Position numbers and translations under genes: made by a program. This document shows positions 47,021-56,203 of a DNA stretch of 64,000 bases, in pieces. The DNA comes from Brachyspira hampsonii 30446 (GTDB taxonomy: Bacteria; Spirochaetota; Brachyspiria; Brachyspirales; Brachyspiraceae): contig NZ_JH994110.1 in NCBI RefSeq assembly GCF_000316195.1, positions 196,916-260,915 of the forward strand, in the 5' to 3' direction. The notes under the pieces are model-generated. The model saw only the letters and a program-made list of their open reading frames with translations. It was not told where the DNA came from and did no database searches. How positions within the stretch are numbered: position 1 is the stretch's first letter; the number at the start of each line of letters is the position of its first letter.

Positions 47021-47790
47021 AACTTATTCTTAGCCGGTAATATTATATTGATTCTCTGCTCATTTTTCACTGATTCAAACCATATATTACCATAATGTTC
47101 TTTTATTGTTCTATAGGCAGTATACAGATATAAATTATTAAAATTGAAATTATCATAAGATATTAAAGGCGTTTTAAAAAGCATTCTTTTTATATCATCA
47201 GGTATATCATCGCTTTTAAATGTTATAGATATATCTATGCATTCTTCATTCAAATCAAGCGTTTTCTCATCTTTTTTACTTATATTGTCAATTCCATTTA
47301 TTAATAAAAATTCTTTATCATCATCATAATCAATTAAATTATATGTTATATCCATCGATGTATTCACTTTTATTATATTGTAAATAAAGGTAAATACATT
47401 AAGAATACTTCTTTTTATCTTATCCCTATCCATTAAAACTATGCATTCTTTCAATATTTTATCATTTAATGTCATTTTAATTCTTTTAGATTTAAACAAA
47501 TCAAATATATCATCTAAAGCTTCATTTATAATAACAGATATATTTTCAAAATTCATATTGAGTTTAAAAGAATCAGAGTTTATATCATTAAAATCATTTA
47601 AAGCTTCCATAGTTCTATTTATTAGAAGAGATTGTCTTACTATTGTTGCTCTTGCTTCGCTGCAATAATTATTGGCACATCTTTCTATATCTATGTATTT
47701 GGATATTATATTATTATAATTTTGAACATCGTAAATTATATTTGAAATTAAATCTTTTAATTTATTGTTTATATAAAAATTTTGTTTCAT
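47017..47790 (-). CDS. Histidine-kinase-like protein lacking a typical ATP site
   Basis: At 257 residues, the first 85 are helical, like a dimerisation domain (QSLLINRTMEALNDFND). The rest resembles a HATPase_c fold: DRDKIKRSILNVFTFIY stands where the N-box would be, and TAYRTIKEHYGNIWFES leads to INIILPAK, as in kinase C-termini. The N-box Asn and the G1/G2 glycine motifs are not evident. It may be a non-catalytic relative that signals by binding to the LuxR-type protein encoded 4 bp downstream. This is an inference from pattern only. Confidence 0.55.
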   Translation of the reverse strand: MKQNFYINNKLKDLISNIIYDVQNYNNIISKYIDIERCANNYCSEARATIVRQSLLINRTMEALNDFNDINSDSFKLNMNFENISVIINEALDDIFDLFKSKRIKMTLNDKILKECIVLMDRDKIKRSILNVFTFIYNIIKVNTSMDITYNLIDYDDDKEFLLINGIDNISKKDEKTLDLNEECIDISITFKSDDIPDDIKRMLFKTPLISYDNFNFNNLYLYTAYRTIKEHYGNIWFESVKNEQRINIILPAKNKL

Positions 47791-47949
47791 AATACGCCTG
47801 AAATAAACATAATATTTTTACTTATTATAACATAAAATTATTAAAAATGCCAATTTTATAAAATAAATTCAAAATTTGAATTCATAATTTAAATTTATAT
47901 TATAAATTCTTTTATTAAATTTTATAGTAAAATTTATACAGTATTTTTA

Positions 47950-48320
47950 TTTTAAGTTATTAACATTATAAACAAGTTATTAACATTATTAAAATAATTG
48001 AATTCATTATATTTTTATTTTTTCAAATTCAAATTTTGAATATATGAAGATTTCTTTTATATAATAATATTATATATTTAAATTTTTAAATAAATTTTTT
48101 ATTATTATTAAGATGTTGATATGTTGATAATTTATTGCATATAAGAAGAAAATAGAAAAAATATATAAATATAATGTTGATAACTATGTTGATATTAACA
48201 AATATTAAAATATATAAAAACAATAAATTTTATAATGAAATTCAGAATTTTTATAAAATATAAATTTGTTTGCAATGTTAATATTTTTTTATTATTTATT
48301 AACATTTTATCAACAATATT
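47950..48320. other. Candidate chromosomal origin of replication (oriC)
   Basis: In an 850-bp non-coding gap, nine-mers matching DnaA boxes cluster: TTATTAACA at 47957, 47977 and 48296; TTATCAACA at 48307; its reverse complement TGTTGATAA at 48122 and 48175; TGTTGATAT at 48114 and 48187. Long stretches of pure A/T lie between, as expected of an unwinding element. The two parS-like sites lie 3.3 kb away. dnaA, dnaN and parAB are not in the window, so this remains a candidate. Confidence 0.5.
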
Positions 48321-48359
48321 GTTTTAATTGCCTATAGAATATGAATTAATTTATATAAT

Positions 48360-48570
48360 TTTATTTATTAGTTGTTGGTAATACTCAGTAGTTGTATTTG
48401 GTGCTGCAAACTTATTTTTTACTATGTATGCCTCGCTTGCTTAGAAAATCTATATCCTAGACAAGTTCAGATACGCTTAGAGAATGAATATTGGTATACT
48501 AAAATAATAATTTGTACAGCATATAAAATATTATATACAATCTTGTTAAGTAATTTTGAAAGAAGTACAT
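48360..48570 (-). repeat. MITE-like element, degenerate copy 3
   Basis: The segment TATACTAAAATAATAATTTG followed by TACAGCATATAAAATATTAT and the end CTTGTTAAGTAATTTTGAAA matches copy 1 (3450-3550) over about 120 bp. The GC-rich middle has diverged, and the left end is uncertain. It sits between the candidate oriC and the EamA gene. Confidence 0.5.
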
Positions 48571-48641
48571 TACAATTATTGATTTTTAGATCATTTTAAT
48601 ATAATATTTTCCGACAATCATGAACCAAAAAGCAAATAACT

Positions 48642-49517
48642 ATGATTAATGATTCAAATAATAATATAAAATTAGGTTCTTTATTTATAATATTTTCTGC
48701 TCTTTCGTTTAGTATAATGGAGATAGCAGTAAAAATTTCAGGCTCAAATATACCAGTAATGGAGCAGGTTTTTGCCCGTAACTTTATAACATTGTTTATA
48801 AGTGCCTTTGTTATGATTAGAGATAAAGAAAAACTATTTCCTAGTAAAAGCAATATTTTATCAATAGTATGCAGAAGTATTTCTGGATATTTAGGTATTA
48901 TATGCTATTTTTATGCTACTAATAATATGGTTCTTGCCGATGCATCCGTACTTCAGAAAACATCGCCTTTTTGGTCTAGTTTTTTTGCTTTTATTTTAAT
49001 TAAAGAAAAGGTTTTGAAAATACAGTGGCTTGGAATGATTATTGCTGCAATAGGATCTGTATTTATAATAAAGCCGTCTATGAATTCAAATGTATTTCCT
49101 GCTGTAGTGGCTTTGTCTGCTGCCATGTTTGCCGGTATTTCTTATGCTATAATAGGTTCTCTAAAAGGAAAAGAGAGCAGCTCTTTAATAATATTTTATT
49201 TTTCTTTGTTTTCATGTGTATTTTCATTATTCTTTGTGAAAAGTTTTGTTATTCCTAATTTGCTTGAAGTGTTATTACTTTTGCTTATAGGAATATTTGC
49301 GGGATTTGGACAGTTCTTTTTAACTGTAGCATATAAAAAAGCACCTGTTTCTGCTGTAAGTATATATAATTATACAGGAGTAATATTTTCATATATTTTC
49401 AGTGTATTTTTATTTAAAGAAAAAGTGGACATTTATTCTGTAATAGGAATGATTCTTACAATATTTGCTGCATTGATTGTTTATTTTTATAAAAATAGAG
49501 TCTATATTAAAAATTAA
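48642..49517 (+). CDS. EamA/DMT-family transporter
   Basis: At 291 residues with ten predicted membrane helices arranged as two EamA repeats: FIIFSALSFSIMEIAVKISG starts the first, and ALSAAMFAGISYAIIGSLKG starts the second. QKTSPFWSSFFAFILIKEKV is a typical repeat end. These drug/metabolite carriers move amino acids, nucleosides or nucleotide sugars; the substrate cannot be assigned. It lies alone beside the candidate origin, with the MITE-like copy upstream. Confidence 0.88.
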   Translation: MINDSNNNIKLGSLFIIFSALSFSIMEIAVKISGSNIPVMEQVFARNFITLFISAFVMIRDKEKLFPSKSNILSIVCRSISGYLGIICYFYATNNMVLADASVLQKTSPFWSSFFAFILIKEKVLKIQWLGMIIAAIGSVFIIKPSMNSNVFPAVVALSAAMFAGISYAIIGSLKGKESSSLIIFYFSLFSCVFSLFFVKSFVIPNLLEVLLLLLIGIFAGFGQFFLTVAYKKAPVSAVSIYNYTGVIFSYIFSVFLFKEKVDIYSVIGMILTIFAALIVYFYKNRVYIKN

Positions 49518-49585
49518 TTTATTGGTATATTTTTATTTCATATTGTTATATAATATAAAATAAAAATATACTATTGGAAAATAAA

Positions 49586-50467
49586 ATGAATAATAATATT
49601 TCTAAAAACACTATGAAGCTTTTATTAGAGATGCAGCAAAATGAGGTAACGGAGCATGCCGTTTATTTGAATCTTGTAAAATTTGTAAAAAAAGAAGATG
49701 ATAAAAGAGTATTAGAAAATATTGCAAAAGAAGAGTATGCTCACTCAAAAATACTAGAGAAATATACAAATAAAAAATTAAAGCCTCAAAAATTAAAGGT
49801 ATTAAAATATTTTATATTAAGTTTTCTCTTAGGATATACATTTGTAATAAAGATAATGGAAGGCGGTGAAAAGAACGCTGAGAATATTTATTCAAGAATA
49901 GTATCAGAAGTACCTGATGCTAAAAAAATAGCTTTTGATGAAGATGAGCATGAAAATAGACTTATATCTATACTAGATGAGGACAGGCTTAAATATGCAG
50001 GTTCTATGGTTTTAGGTTTAAGCGATGCTTTAGTAGAGATAAGCGGTACATTAGCAGGTTTAAGTTTCGCTTTGCAAAATAACAAATTAGTGGCATTATC
50101 TGGTATTATAACAGGTATTTCTGCCACATTATCAATGGCTTCTTCTGAGTATTTATCTGCTAAAGCCGAAGGCGATAAAAATGCTTTTAAATCATGTTCA
50201 TATACAGGAATAATGTATTTAATAACGGTAACACTCTTAATACTGCCTTATCTTATTTTTCCGAGTAATCATTATTTATATGCTTTGATTACTATGCTTT
50301 GTATAGTTGTATTTATAATATTTTTCTTTACATACTATATATCTGTTGCTAAAAGTCTTCCTTTTAAAAAAAGATTCATTGAGATGGCTGGGATTAGTTT
50401 AACAGTTGCTGCGATAAGTTTTTTAATAGGTCTTTTGGTAAAGCAGTTTTTAGGTATTGATATTTAA
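49586..50467 (+). CDS. Rubrerythrin-like plus VIT1/CCC1 membrane protein
   Basis: The N-terminal half (about 10-130) is a ferritin-like domain with paired metal motifs (NEVTEHAVYL; IAKEEYAHSKILE; FDEDEHENRLI). The C-terminal half is a VIT1/CCC1 domain with about five helices, including VLGLSDALVEISGTLAGLSF and SMASSEYLSAKAEG. This order is that of the membrane-bound ferritin MbfA, which exports iron under peroxide stress. It probably detoxifies iron or manganese. I start at ATG 49586 because GGA lies 8 nt before it; a TTG four codons upstream is the alternative. Confidence 0.85.
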   Translation: MNNNISKNTMKLLLEMQQNEVTEHAVYLNLVKFVKKEDDKRVLENIAKEEYAHSKILEKYTNKKLKPQKLKVLKYFILSFLLGYTFVIKIMEGGEKNAENIYSRIVSEVPDAKKIAFDEDEHENRLISILDEDRLKYAGSMVLGLSDALVEISGTLAGLSFALQNNKLVALSGIITGISATLSMASSEYLSAKAEGDKNAFKSCSYTGIMYLITVTLLILPYLIFPSNHYLYALITMLCIVVFIIFFFTYYISVAKSLPFKKRFIEMAGISLTVAAISFLIGLLVKQFLGIDI

Positions 50468-50474
50468 AAAATCA

Positions 50475-50894
50475 TCAGCTTACTATATTCTCAAGCTCTT
50501 CTATGATATTGGATATTATTTCATTATATTCTTTGAACCAGCCACTGTTAGTGAGGGTATCCCAAATGCTGAATTTTAAATCCTTAGTATTTCCTGTATT
50601 ATTATCTAAAAGTTTTATATTAGAAAAATTTACTATAAATTTGTCGTATTCTAAATGAAAGCTTATATCAAAACATAGAGAATTATTGTTTATAACATTA
50701 TTAGATACAAAAAATAAATATACTAGTCCATTATCATAACTGCTGAATTTATTATTTGCAGCTTCATTTTTTACCCATTTGAGAATTTCTTTTCTTAAAT
50801 TACTTCCTTTTAATTTTGTAGATACAAATATTTTCTGTTCGGCTGCAGCTATTGTATAAATACTAAATAGAAATATTAATACTATCTTTTTCAT
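50475..50894 (-). CDS. Small exported protein, unknown function
   Basis: At 139 residues, it has a signal peptide (residues 1-18, ending IAAAEQ). The mature domain is alpha/beta (KIFVSTKLKGSNLRKEILKW; CFDISFHLEYDKFIVNFSNI) and ends with a helical IISNIIEELENIVS. I do not recognise the family. It is 13 nt downstream of another exported protein on the same strand, so the two form an operon. It converges with the MbfA-like gene at only 7 bp. Confidence 0.65.
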   Translation of the reverse strand: MKKIVLIFLFSIYTIAAAEQKIFVSTKLKGSNLRKEILKWVKNEAANNKFSSYDNGLVYLFFVSNNVINNNSLCFDISFHLEYDKFIVNFSNIKLLDNNTGNTKDLKFSIWDTLTNSGWFKEYNEIISNIIEELENIVS

Positions 50895-50907
50895 TTAAAG
50901 TTTTATA

Positions 50908-51438
50908 TTATAATTCTCTTATTGTAGATAAAATATTATTAATCTGTTTATATTGTCTTTTATAATCATTTCTTATCAAAGCAACCATAACCTGATGATA
51001 ATAATTTTTTGTTTCTAGTGTATATAAAAGATAATGAACTAATGTATTTTCATAATATGAATCAAATTCTGTTATATACATTTCTTTATTATTAACTTCT
51101 ATTTTACTAGAAGATATAATATTTTCGCCATTCATTCCATTTAAAATATTTGTATTATATTCTTCCAAGCTTATATTATTTAATTCCTCTTTAGATTTAG
51201 AGAACATTATAAAACATACGCCTTTTTTATTATTTATAGCTTCTAAATTAGAGTTTTCATTAAGCTCATTTTTTTCTTTAGATAATTTCCATTCATTATC
51301 AAATATAAAAGCAAATTTTCCGTCATAACTTTTTATAAAAAACTCGCCATTGCTATTTCTTCTTTTTAATACTATTAAAGCTGCCGAAACTGTGATGATT
51401 GTACTGCTTAAAATGATTAGAGGAAGTTTTTTGCCCAT
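50908..51438 (-). CDS. Membrane-anchored extracytoplasmic protein, unknown function
   Basis: At 176 residues, it has one N-terminal membrane helix (about 4-24) and a soluble domain outside. The domain (KSYDGKFAFIFDNEWKLSKE, then EMYITEFDSYYENTLVHYLL, then KNYYHQVMVALIRNDYKRQY) has the look of PsbP/LpqN-like alpha-beta proteins, but this is a weak resemblance. The ATG at 51438 is preferred because AGGGG lies 8 nt before it; a GTG three codons upstream is possible. It forms an operon with the smaller exported protein that follows. Confidence 0.65.
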   Translation of the reverse strand: MGKKLPLIILSSTIITVSAALIVLKRRNSNGEFFIKSYDGKFAFIFDNEWKLSKEKNELNENSNLEAINNKKGVCFIMFSKSKEELNNISLEEYNTNILNGMNGENIISSSKIEVNNKEMYITEFDSYYENTLVHYLLYTLETKNYYHQVMVALIRNDYKRQYKQINNILSTIREL

Positions 51439-51549
51439 AGTAATCACCCCTATATTTTATTACTAATAATAGGCTATAACATTTTAGTTAAAAAATCAAG
51501 GAATTGTATAAAATTATTTCTTATTATAGCAAAAATATTTGTATTAATT

Positions 51550-52558
51550 AACGCACGGTAAGCAGATTATAATATATAATTTTTTCTTTAATTGTATATT
51601 GATTAACAACTATAGTACCATCAATCGTGCGGTGTATAAGCTATAAATTTAAATAAAACTTGGGTGGGTGCTAATAGGTGTAAGTTAAATAATAAAACAG
51701 TGTAAAACTAAAATTAAAAGTGAAGTAATGAATTCTAAAGGGCGGGAAGTGAGAAAATTTTTTTAATTTTTTGGCTTTATTCTCATTCCCACCCTCTAGG
51801 CTTATTGTTTTATTTTAAAATTAAGATTTTATTTGTTTTTATATTTTCTCTAATTTATTAACGCCCGCCCAAGTTTTGATTAGGTTTTAAATCTTTACAA
51901 CGCACGCAAAATAAATTTTAAAACATAGCAAAAATTGTATTGTTAATGAATTTATATTTTTTGTTTCATTTACCGTGCGGTTGATAGGCTATAAATTTAA
52001 ATTAGTCTGGGCGGGTGCTAATAAATGTAATTTAAATAATAAAGCAATATAAAGTAAAAATTCAAAGTAAAGTAATAAAGAATAAAGGGCGGGGAGCGAG
52101 AAAAAGTTTTTAAATTTTTTACTTTATTCTAGTTCCCACCCTCTAGGCTTATTGTTTTATTTTAAAATTAAGATTTTATTTGTTTTTATATTTTCTCTAA
52201 TTTATTAACGCCCGCCCAAGTTTTGATTAGGTTTTAAATCTTTACAACGCACGCAAAATAAATTTTAAAACATAGCAAAAATTGTATTGTTAATGAATTT
52301 ATATTTTTTGTTTCATTTACCGTGCGGTTGATAGGCTATAAATTTAAATTAGTTTGGGTGGGTGCTGTAATTACATAAAAAGTTTTAAAGAAAAACGGCA
52401 TAAAAATATATTGGAGTATTGAAAAGTATAGAGGGTGGGGTATTGATAATAAAGTTTTAAAACTTAATTATATTTGGCAAACCTTTATATTTAAAGTTCT
52501 ATTATTAACTTTTATTTTTTTATAACCTAATTAGAATTTATTAGCTGCTAACCCAAGT
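51550..52558 (+). repeat. Intergenic A/B array, A-B-A-B-A-B (longest)
   Basis: Six modules: A 51550-51633, B 51659-51875, A 51899-51982, B 52006-52222, A 52246-52329, B 52353-52558. The B starts are exactly 347 bp apart. About 130 bp from the right arm of one B through the next A is identical between units, showing recent duplication or gene conversion. The first A differs in core sequence, and the last B has lost its right-hand C-rich arm. The array ends 25 bp beyond the argS stop codon, with no other terminator there. Confidence 0.88.
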
Positions 52559-52583
52559 TTTTTTAAATTTAAAGAATATATAA

Positions 52584-54173
52584 TTATTCTTCAGACCACA
52601 TTCTCTCTATTTTAGTTATTCCTATTATATCAAAGCATATACCAAGTATTTTTTTAACAGCTTTAATTAGAGTGAGTCTCTCCTGCCTTATTTCTTCATT
52701 TTCTTCTAGTACAATATTGTCATAGTAGAATCTATGCAATGCACCGGCTATTTCATAAGTATAATTAATAAGAGTATAAACTTCTAAAGATTTAGCCGCT
52801 TCATTTATTTCATCAGGAAATCTTAGTATTATTTTAGCAAGTTTTAAAGAGCTTTCATCAGCAATTTGTGAAATATCAAAAGACTTATTATCATCATAAG
52901 ACATATTTTTTTCTTCTAATTTGAAGAAAATATTGCAAATTCTAGCATAAGCATATTGAACATAATAAACAGGATTATCATTATCCTTTTTCTTAGCAAG
53001 CTCCAAATCAAAATCAAGCGAACTAGAATAAGAACGCATAAGAAGGAAATATCTAGTAGGATCAACACCTATCTCATCTATAACATCTTCAAGACTAATC
53101 ATATCCCCAGTTCTTTTACTCATTCTAACAAGTTCATTTCCCCTGTAAAGACGAACTAACTGTCCTAGTATAACTTTCAAAGAAGCAGTATCCTTACTAA
53201 CCGCCCTAACAGCAGCAGTAATTCTAGGTACATAACCATGATGATCAGCACCTAGTATATCTATTAAATAATGATACCCTCTATCGATTTTATTTTTATG
53301 ATATGTAATATCAGGAGCGAAGTATGTGTATGTTCCGTTACTTTTTTTAACTACTCTGTCTTTATCATCACCGTATTTAGTGCTTCTAAACCAAACAGCA
53401 TTATCCTCTTCAAATAAAAGCCCTTCTTTGTCAAGAAAGTCCATAGTTTTTTCTAATTCTCCGCCTTCTCGTATTTTTAACTCGGAAGCATAATTGTCCA
53501 TGTGTGTACCGAATCTTTCAAGAAGTTTTTTTTGACTCTCTAATATAATGTCTTTAGGTACTCCGTCTTGTTTAGCAACTTCCTTTATATACTCTCCATG
53601 ATAACCGTCTTCAGGAATTTCTCTTCCTTCTTTCACAGCCTTGACACTCTCATTTAATTTAGTTATCTGCTCTCCAGCATCATTAACATAAAACTCCTGA
53701 TAAACTTCATGTCCTGCATATTTAAGTATATTAGATAATGCACTTCCTATAGCAGCCCATCTTCCATGACCTATATGAAGCGGACCTGTAGGATTAGCAC
53801 TTACATATTCTATTAATATCTTTTTTTTATCTTCTGCTGTATTTTTTCCGTAGTTATTATTATTTAAAAGATCATTTATGCATTCATTTATATAATTATT
53901 TGAAAGAGTTAAATTAATGAATCCAGGTTTTGCCACTTCTATTTTTTCAAAATATTTTTTATCTATTTTTTCAGCTATTTCATTTGCTATCTCTAAAGGG
54001 TTTTTCTTTAATAATTTAGCAAGTCTCATAGCAGCAGGGCAAGCATAATCACCGAATTTATCATCTACTGCATATCCTATTTCTATATAAGATTCTATAT
54101 TTTCAATATCAGTATTTTTTAAATATTCTTTTAAAGCCTCTTTTAGGATATTTGAGATAATTTTCTTAAGCAT
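52584..54173 (-). CDS. argS: Arginyl-tRNA synthetase
   Basis: It charges tRNA-Arg in the cytosol. The 529-residue protein has the N-terminal additional domain, the HIGH-type motif in [16 protein letters not shown] (about residue 125), the VSKD/KMSK-like element as [10 protein letters not shown], and the C-terminal anticodon-binding DALR domain. The frame is open 28 codons further upstream (54257), but AGGAGAGA directly before ATG 54173 and the alignment of [14 protein letters not shown] with known starts fix this start. Downstream lies the longest repeat array. No frameshift is seen. Confidence 0.96.
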   Translation of the reverse strand: MLKKIISNILKEALKEYLKNTDIENIESYIEIGYAVDDKFGDYACPAAMRLAKLLKKNPLEIANEIAEKIDKKYFEKIEVAKPGFINLTLSNNYINECINDLLNNNNYGKNTAEDKKKILIEYVSANPTGPLHIGHGRWAAIGSALSNILKYAGHEVYQEFYVNDAGEQITKLNESVKAVKEGREIPEDGYHGEYIKEVAKQDGVPKDIILESQKKLLERFGTHMDNYASELKIREGGELEKTMDFLDKEGLLFEEDNAVWFRSTKYGDDKDRVVKKSNGTYTYFAPDITYHKNKIDRGYHYLIDILGADHHGYVPRITAAVRAVSKDTASLKVILGQLVRLYRGNELVRMSKRTGDMISLEDVIDEIGVDPTRYFLLMRSYSSSLDFDLELAKKKDNDNPVYYVQYAYARICNIFFKLEEKNMSYDDNKSFDISQIADESSLKLAKIILRFPDEINEAAKSLEVYTLINYTYEIAGALHRFYYDNIVLEENEEIRQERLTLIKAVKKILGICFDIIGITKIERMWSEE

Positions 54174-54340
54174 ACTCTCTCCTGTTGATATTATGTGAAA
54201 AGTAAAAATATTTTTTAGTATATAGAGTATATCAAAGATTAGAAGTTCTGCAAGCATAATTTTGGATCTATTAAAAAATTATAAAAGTTAAATTATAAAA
54301 AATCCGATTTTCATAATATATTAGTAATTAAGGATAAAAA

Positions 54341-55063
54341 ATGAATGATAGAGAAATAGAAAAAATATGGAGAATTATAACAGATAATTATAATAAATAT
54401 CTTTCTGATAAATGGGTTAAACTACCATCTTTAAAAGATAAGAATGGATATACTAAAAATGCTTTGGTTTTGCTTAGATTAGCAAAAAATTATCCGAATA
54501 CAGATATAGTATCAAAGTCAGAATTGACAGATTTTATAAAACAGTATTATCCAGATGTTAATGATGTACAGCAGGCAAGACATTTATCTATGCAAAGCGG
54601 TTTTAATATAGTTTCAGGAACTAGGGGAGATAGCAGATACAATATCCCCTCTGGATCTTATAAACTCATAGATTTAGAAAATCCGTATCCTGCTTTTTCT
54701 TCAGAAAGGAGAGAAGGATTTTCAGGCGATTGGGAAAAAATAAAAGGGCTTTATAATTATCGCTGTGCCAGCTGCGGTTCAAAAGAAGGTGATGAGCATT
54801 TATTTAGAAAAGGTGTTAAAGTAAGTTTACATAAAGGACATATGAATCCTGCTTTGCCTTTAGAGGAAGGAAATATTATTCCTCAATGTCAAATTTGCAA
54901 CAGACCTGATAGAAATAAATGGATTTATGATAAGACAGGAAGAGTTATTGGAGTTGCTAATACAAAAGATGGATTTAGAATTGTAGAAAAATTTATAAAT
55001 AATGCCTCAGAAGAAGTTTTAGAAAAATTATTGCAGTTGCTTAGAAAAATATTAAAAAAGTGA
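54341..55063 (+). CDS. HNH-type restriction endonuclease
   Basis: At 240 residues, the N-terminal half is helical with a winged-helix feel (DFIKQYYPDVNDVQQARHLS; FNIVSGTRGDSRYNIPSGSY). The C-terminal half is a zinc-bound HNH nuclease: CASCG, then HKGHMNPALPLEEGNIIPQC, then CQICNRPDRNKW. That arrangement of His, Asn and paired Cys is typical of type II HNH restriction enzymes. AAGGA lies 6 nt before the ATG. Its 3' end overlaps that of the methyltransferase gene by 12 bp, tail to tail, making a restriction-modification pair. The recognition sequence is unknown. Confidence 0.8.
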   Translation: MNDREIEKIWRIITDNYNKYLSDKWVKLPSLKDKNGYTKNALVLLRLAKNYPNTDIVSKSELTDFIKQYYPDVNDVQQARHLSMQSGFNIVSGTRGDSRYNIPSGSYKLIDLENPYPAFSSERREGFSGDWEKIKGLYNYRCASCGSKEGDEHLFRKGVKVSLHKGHMNPALPLEEGNIIPQCQICNRPDRNKWIYDKTGRVIGVANTKDGFRIVEKFINNASEEVLEKLLQLLRKILKK

Positions 55064-56029
55064 TTTTTGATAAACTTCTTTTTCTAATCTGTTTTTGGCG
55101 ATATCAAAATATTTTTTTTCTATTTCATATCCTATAAAATTACGATTATTCATAACAGCAGCAATTGCATGAGAGCCGCTTCCTACAAAAGGATCTAATA
55201 CTGTTTGACCTTCTTTTGTAAAAAGTCTAATCAGATGTGAAATTAAATGCACTGGTTTTACAGTCATATGTTCAATCTTTTCATCTGTTTCATTTTTTCT
55301 TATATTTTTAGAAACTTCCATAACAGTACCTGGGAATTTACCGTCTAAAGATTCATTTGTATTCATTAAACCTACTTGATATTTTTCCCAATTTTCAACG
55401 AATGTTCCTTCTCTCGGTTTTTGTGCTAGCACCATAGGCTCCATTTGTGGTTTAAGCTGAGGAGTTTTAAGCCCTCTAAGTTCAGCAATGAGTTTTTCTT
55501 TTTCTTCTTCTGTTTTATTTTTATCTCTTTTTATAAAATGATCCTGAGAAAATGCTTTAGCCTGTCCCTCATATTTCCAAGCCATTAAATCTCTAATTTC
55601 AAAACCTGCTAAATCTAAAGCCATAGCCGTTCTATGATACAATCTTCCTTGAGAAAATATTATACAAAATCCGCCGGGCTTTAATATTCTAAAAAAATCC
55701 AAACATATAGGCTCTAAAAATTTCTGAAGGTTTTCACCTTGTTTTCTGTCAAATTTCATTCCGGCTGGTATTCCGCCTATCACATTGGAATATTTACTTC
55801 TTCTTTTTAATTCTCCGTCATTCCAATTATTATCCATTCCGTCAATAAAATATGGAGGGTCTGTTACTATGAAATCTATATTGTTATCAGGTATTTTTTT
55901 TAAACCTTCCCTGCAGTCTTTATTAAATATATAGTAACTGCTTTCTGTATTATTTTTATAACAATAATCATCTGCATTTGATTCTAATGAGTTTTCTATA
56001 ATTTTATCTAAATTCATATATGTATCCAT
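55052..56029 (-). CDS. DNA methyltransferase (beta-class, N6-adenine or N4-cytosine)
   Basis: At 325 residues, motif IV (TDPPYFIDGMDNNW) comes early and motif I (DPFVGSGSHAIAAV) late, which defines the beta class of amino-methyltransferases. The catalytic DPPY fits N6-adenine more often than N4-cytosine. EGTFVENWEKY and KPVHLISHLIRLF agree with the family. A consensus promoter (56041-56069) puts the start codon about 11 nt after the -10 box, without a ribosome binding site. The start is therefore probably leaderless at ATG 56029, or at ATG 56017. It protects the host DNA from the adjacent nuclease. Confidence 0.9.
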   Translation of the reverse strand: MDTYMNLDKIIENSLESNADDYCYKNNTESSYYIFNKDCREGLKKIPDNNIDFIVTDPPYFIDGMDNNWNDGELKRRSKYSNVIGGIPAGMKFDRKQGENLQKFLEPICLDFFRILKPGGFCIIFSQGRLYHRTAMALDLAGFEIRDLMAWKYEGQAKAFSQDHFIKRDKNKTEEEKEKLIAELRGLKTPQLKPQMEPMVLAQKPREGTFVENWEKYQVGLMNTNESLDGKFPGTVMEVSKNIRKNETDEKIEHMTVKPVHLISHLIRLFTKEGQTVLDPFVGSGSHAIAAVMNNRNFIGYEIEKKYFDIAKNRLEKEVYQKSLF

Positions 56030-56040
56030 ATTTTTACTAG

Positions 56041-56069
56041 ATTATATAAACATAAATAAAATTTGTCAA
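56041..56069 (-). promoter_or_regulatory. Promoter of the methyltransferase gene
   Basis: On the minus strand, TTGACA (56064-56069) and TATAAT (56041-56046) are separated by 17 bp: a consensus match. Confidence 0.75.
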
Positions 56070-56203
56070 AATAAATTATAATAATTAATCTTATAAATAT
56101 AATATATCTTTTACATTTTCATACCTATTTTTTATTTAATAAATTCTACAAATTTACGATACTTTAATATAAGAATTTATATATTTTGAAGATGTAATTA
56201 ATT

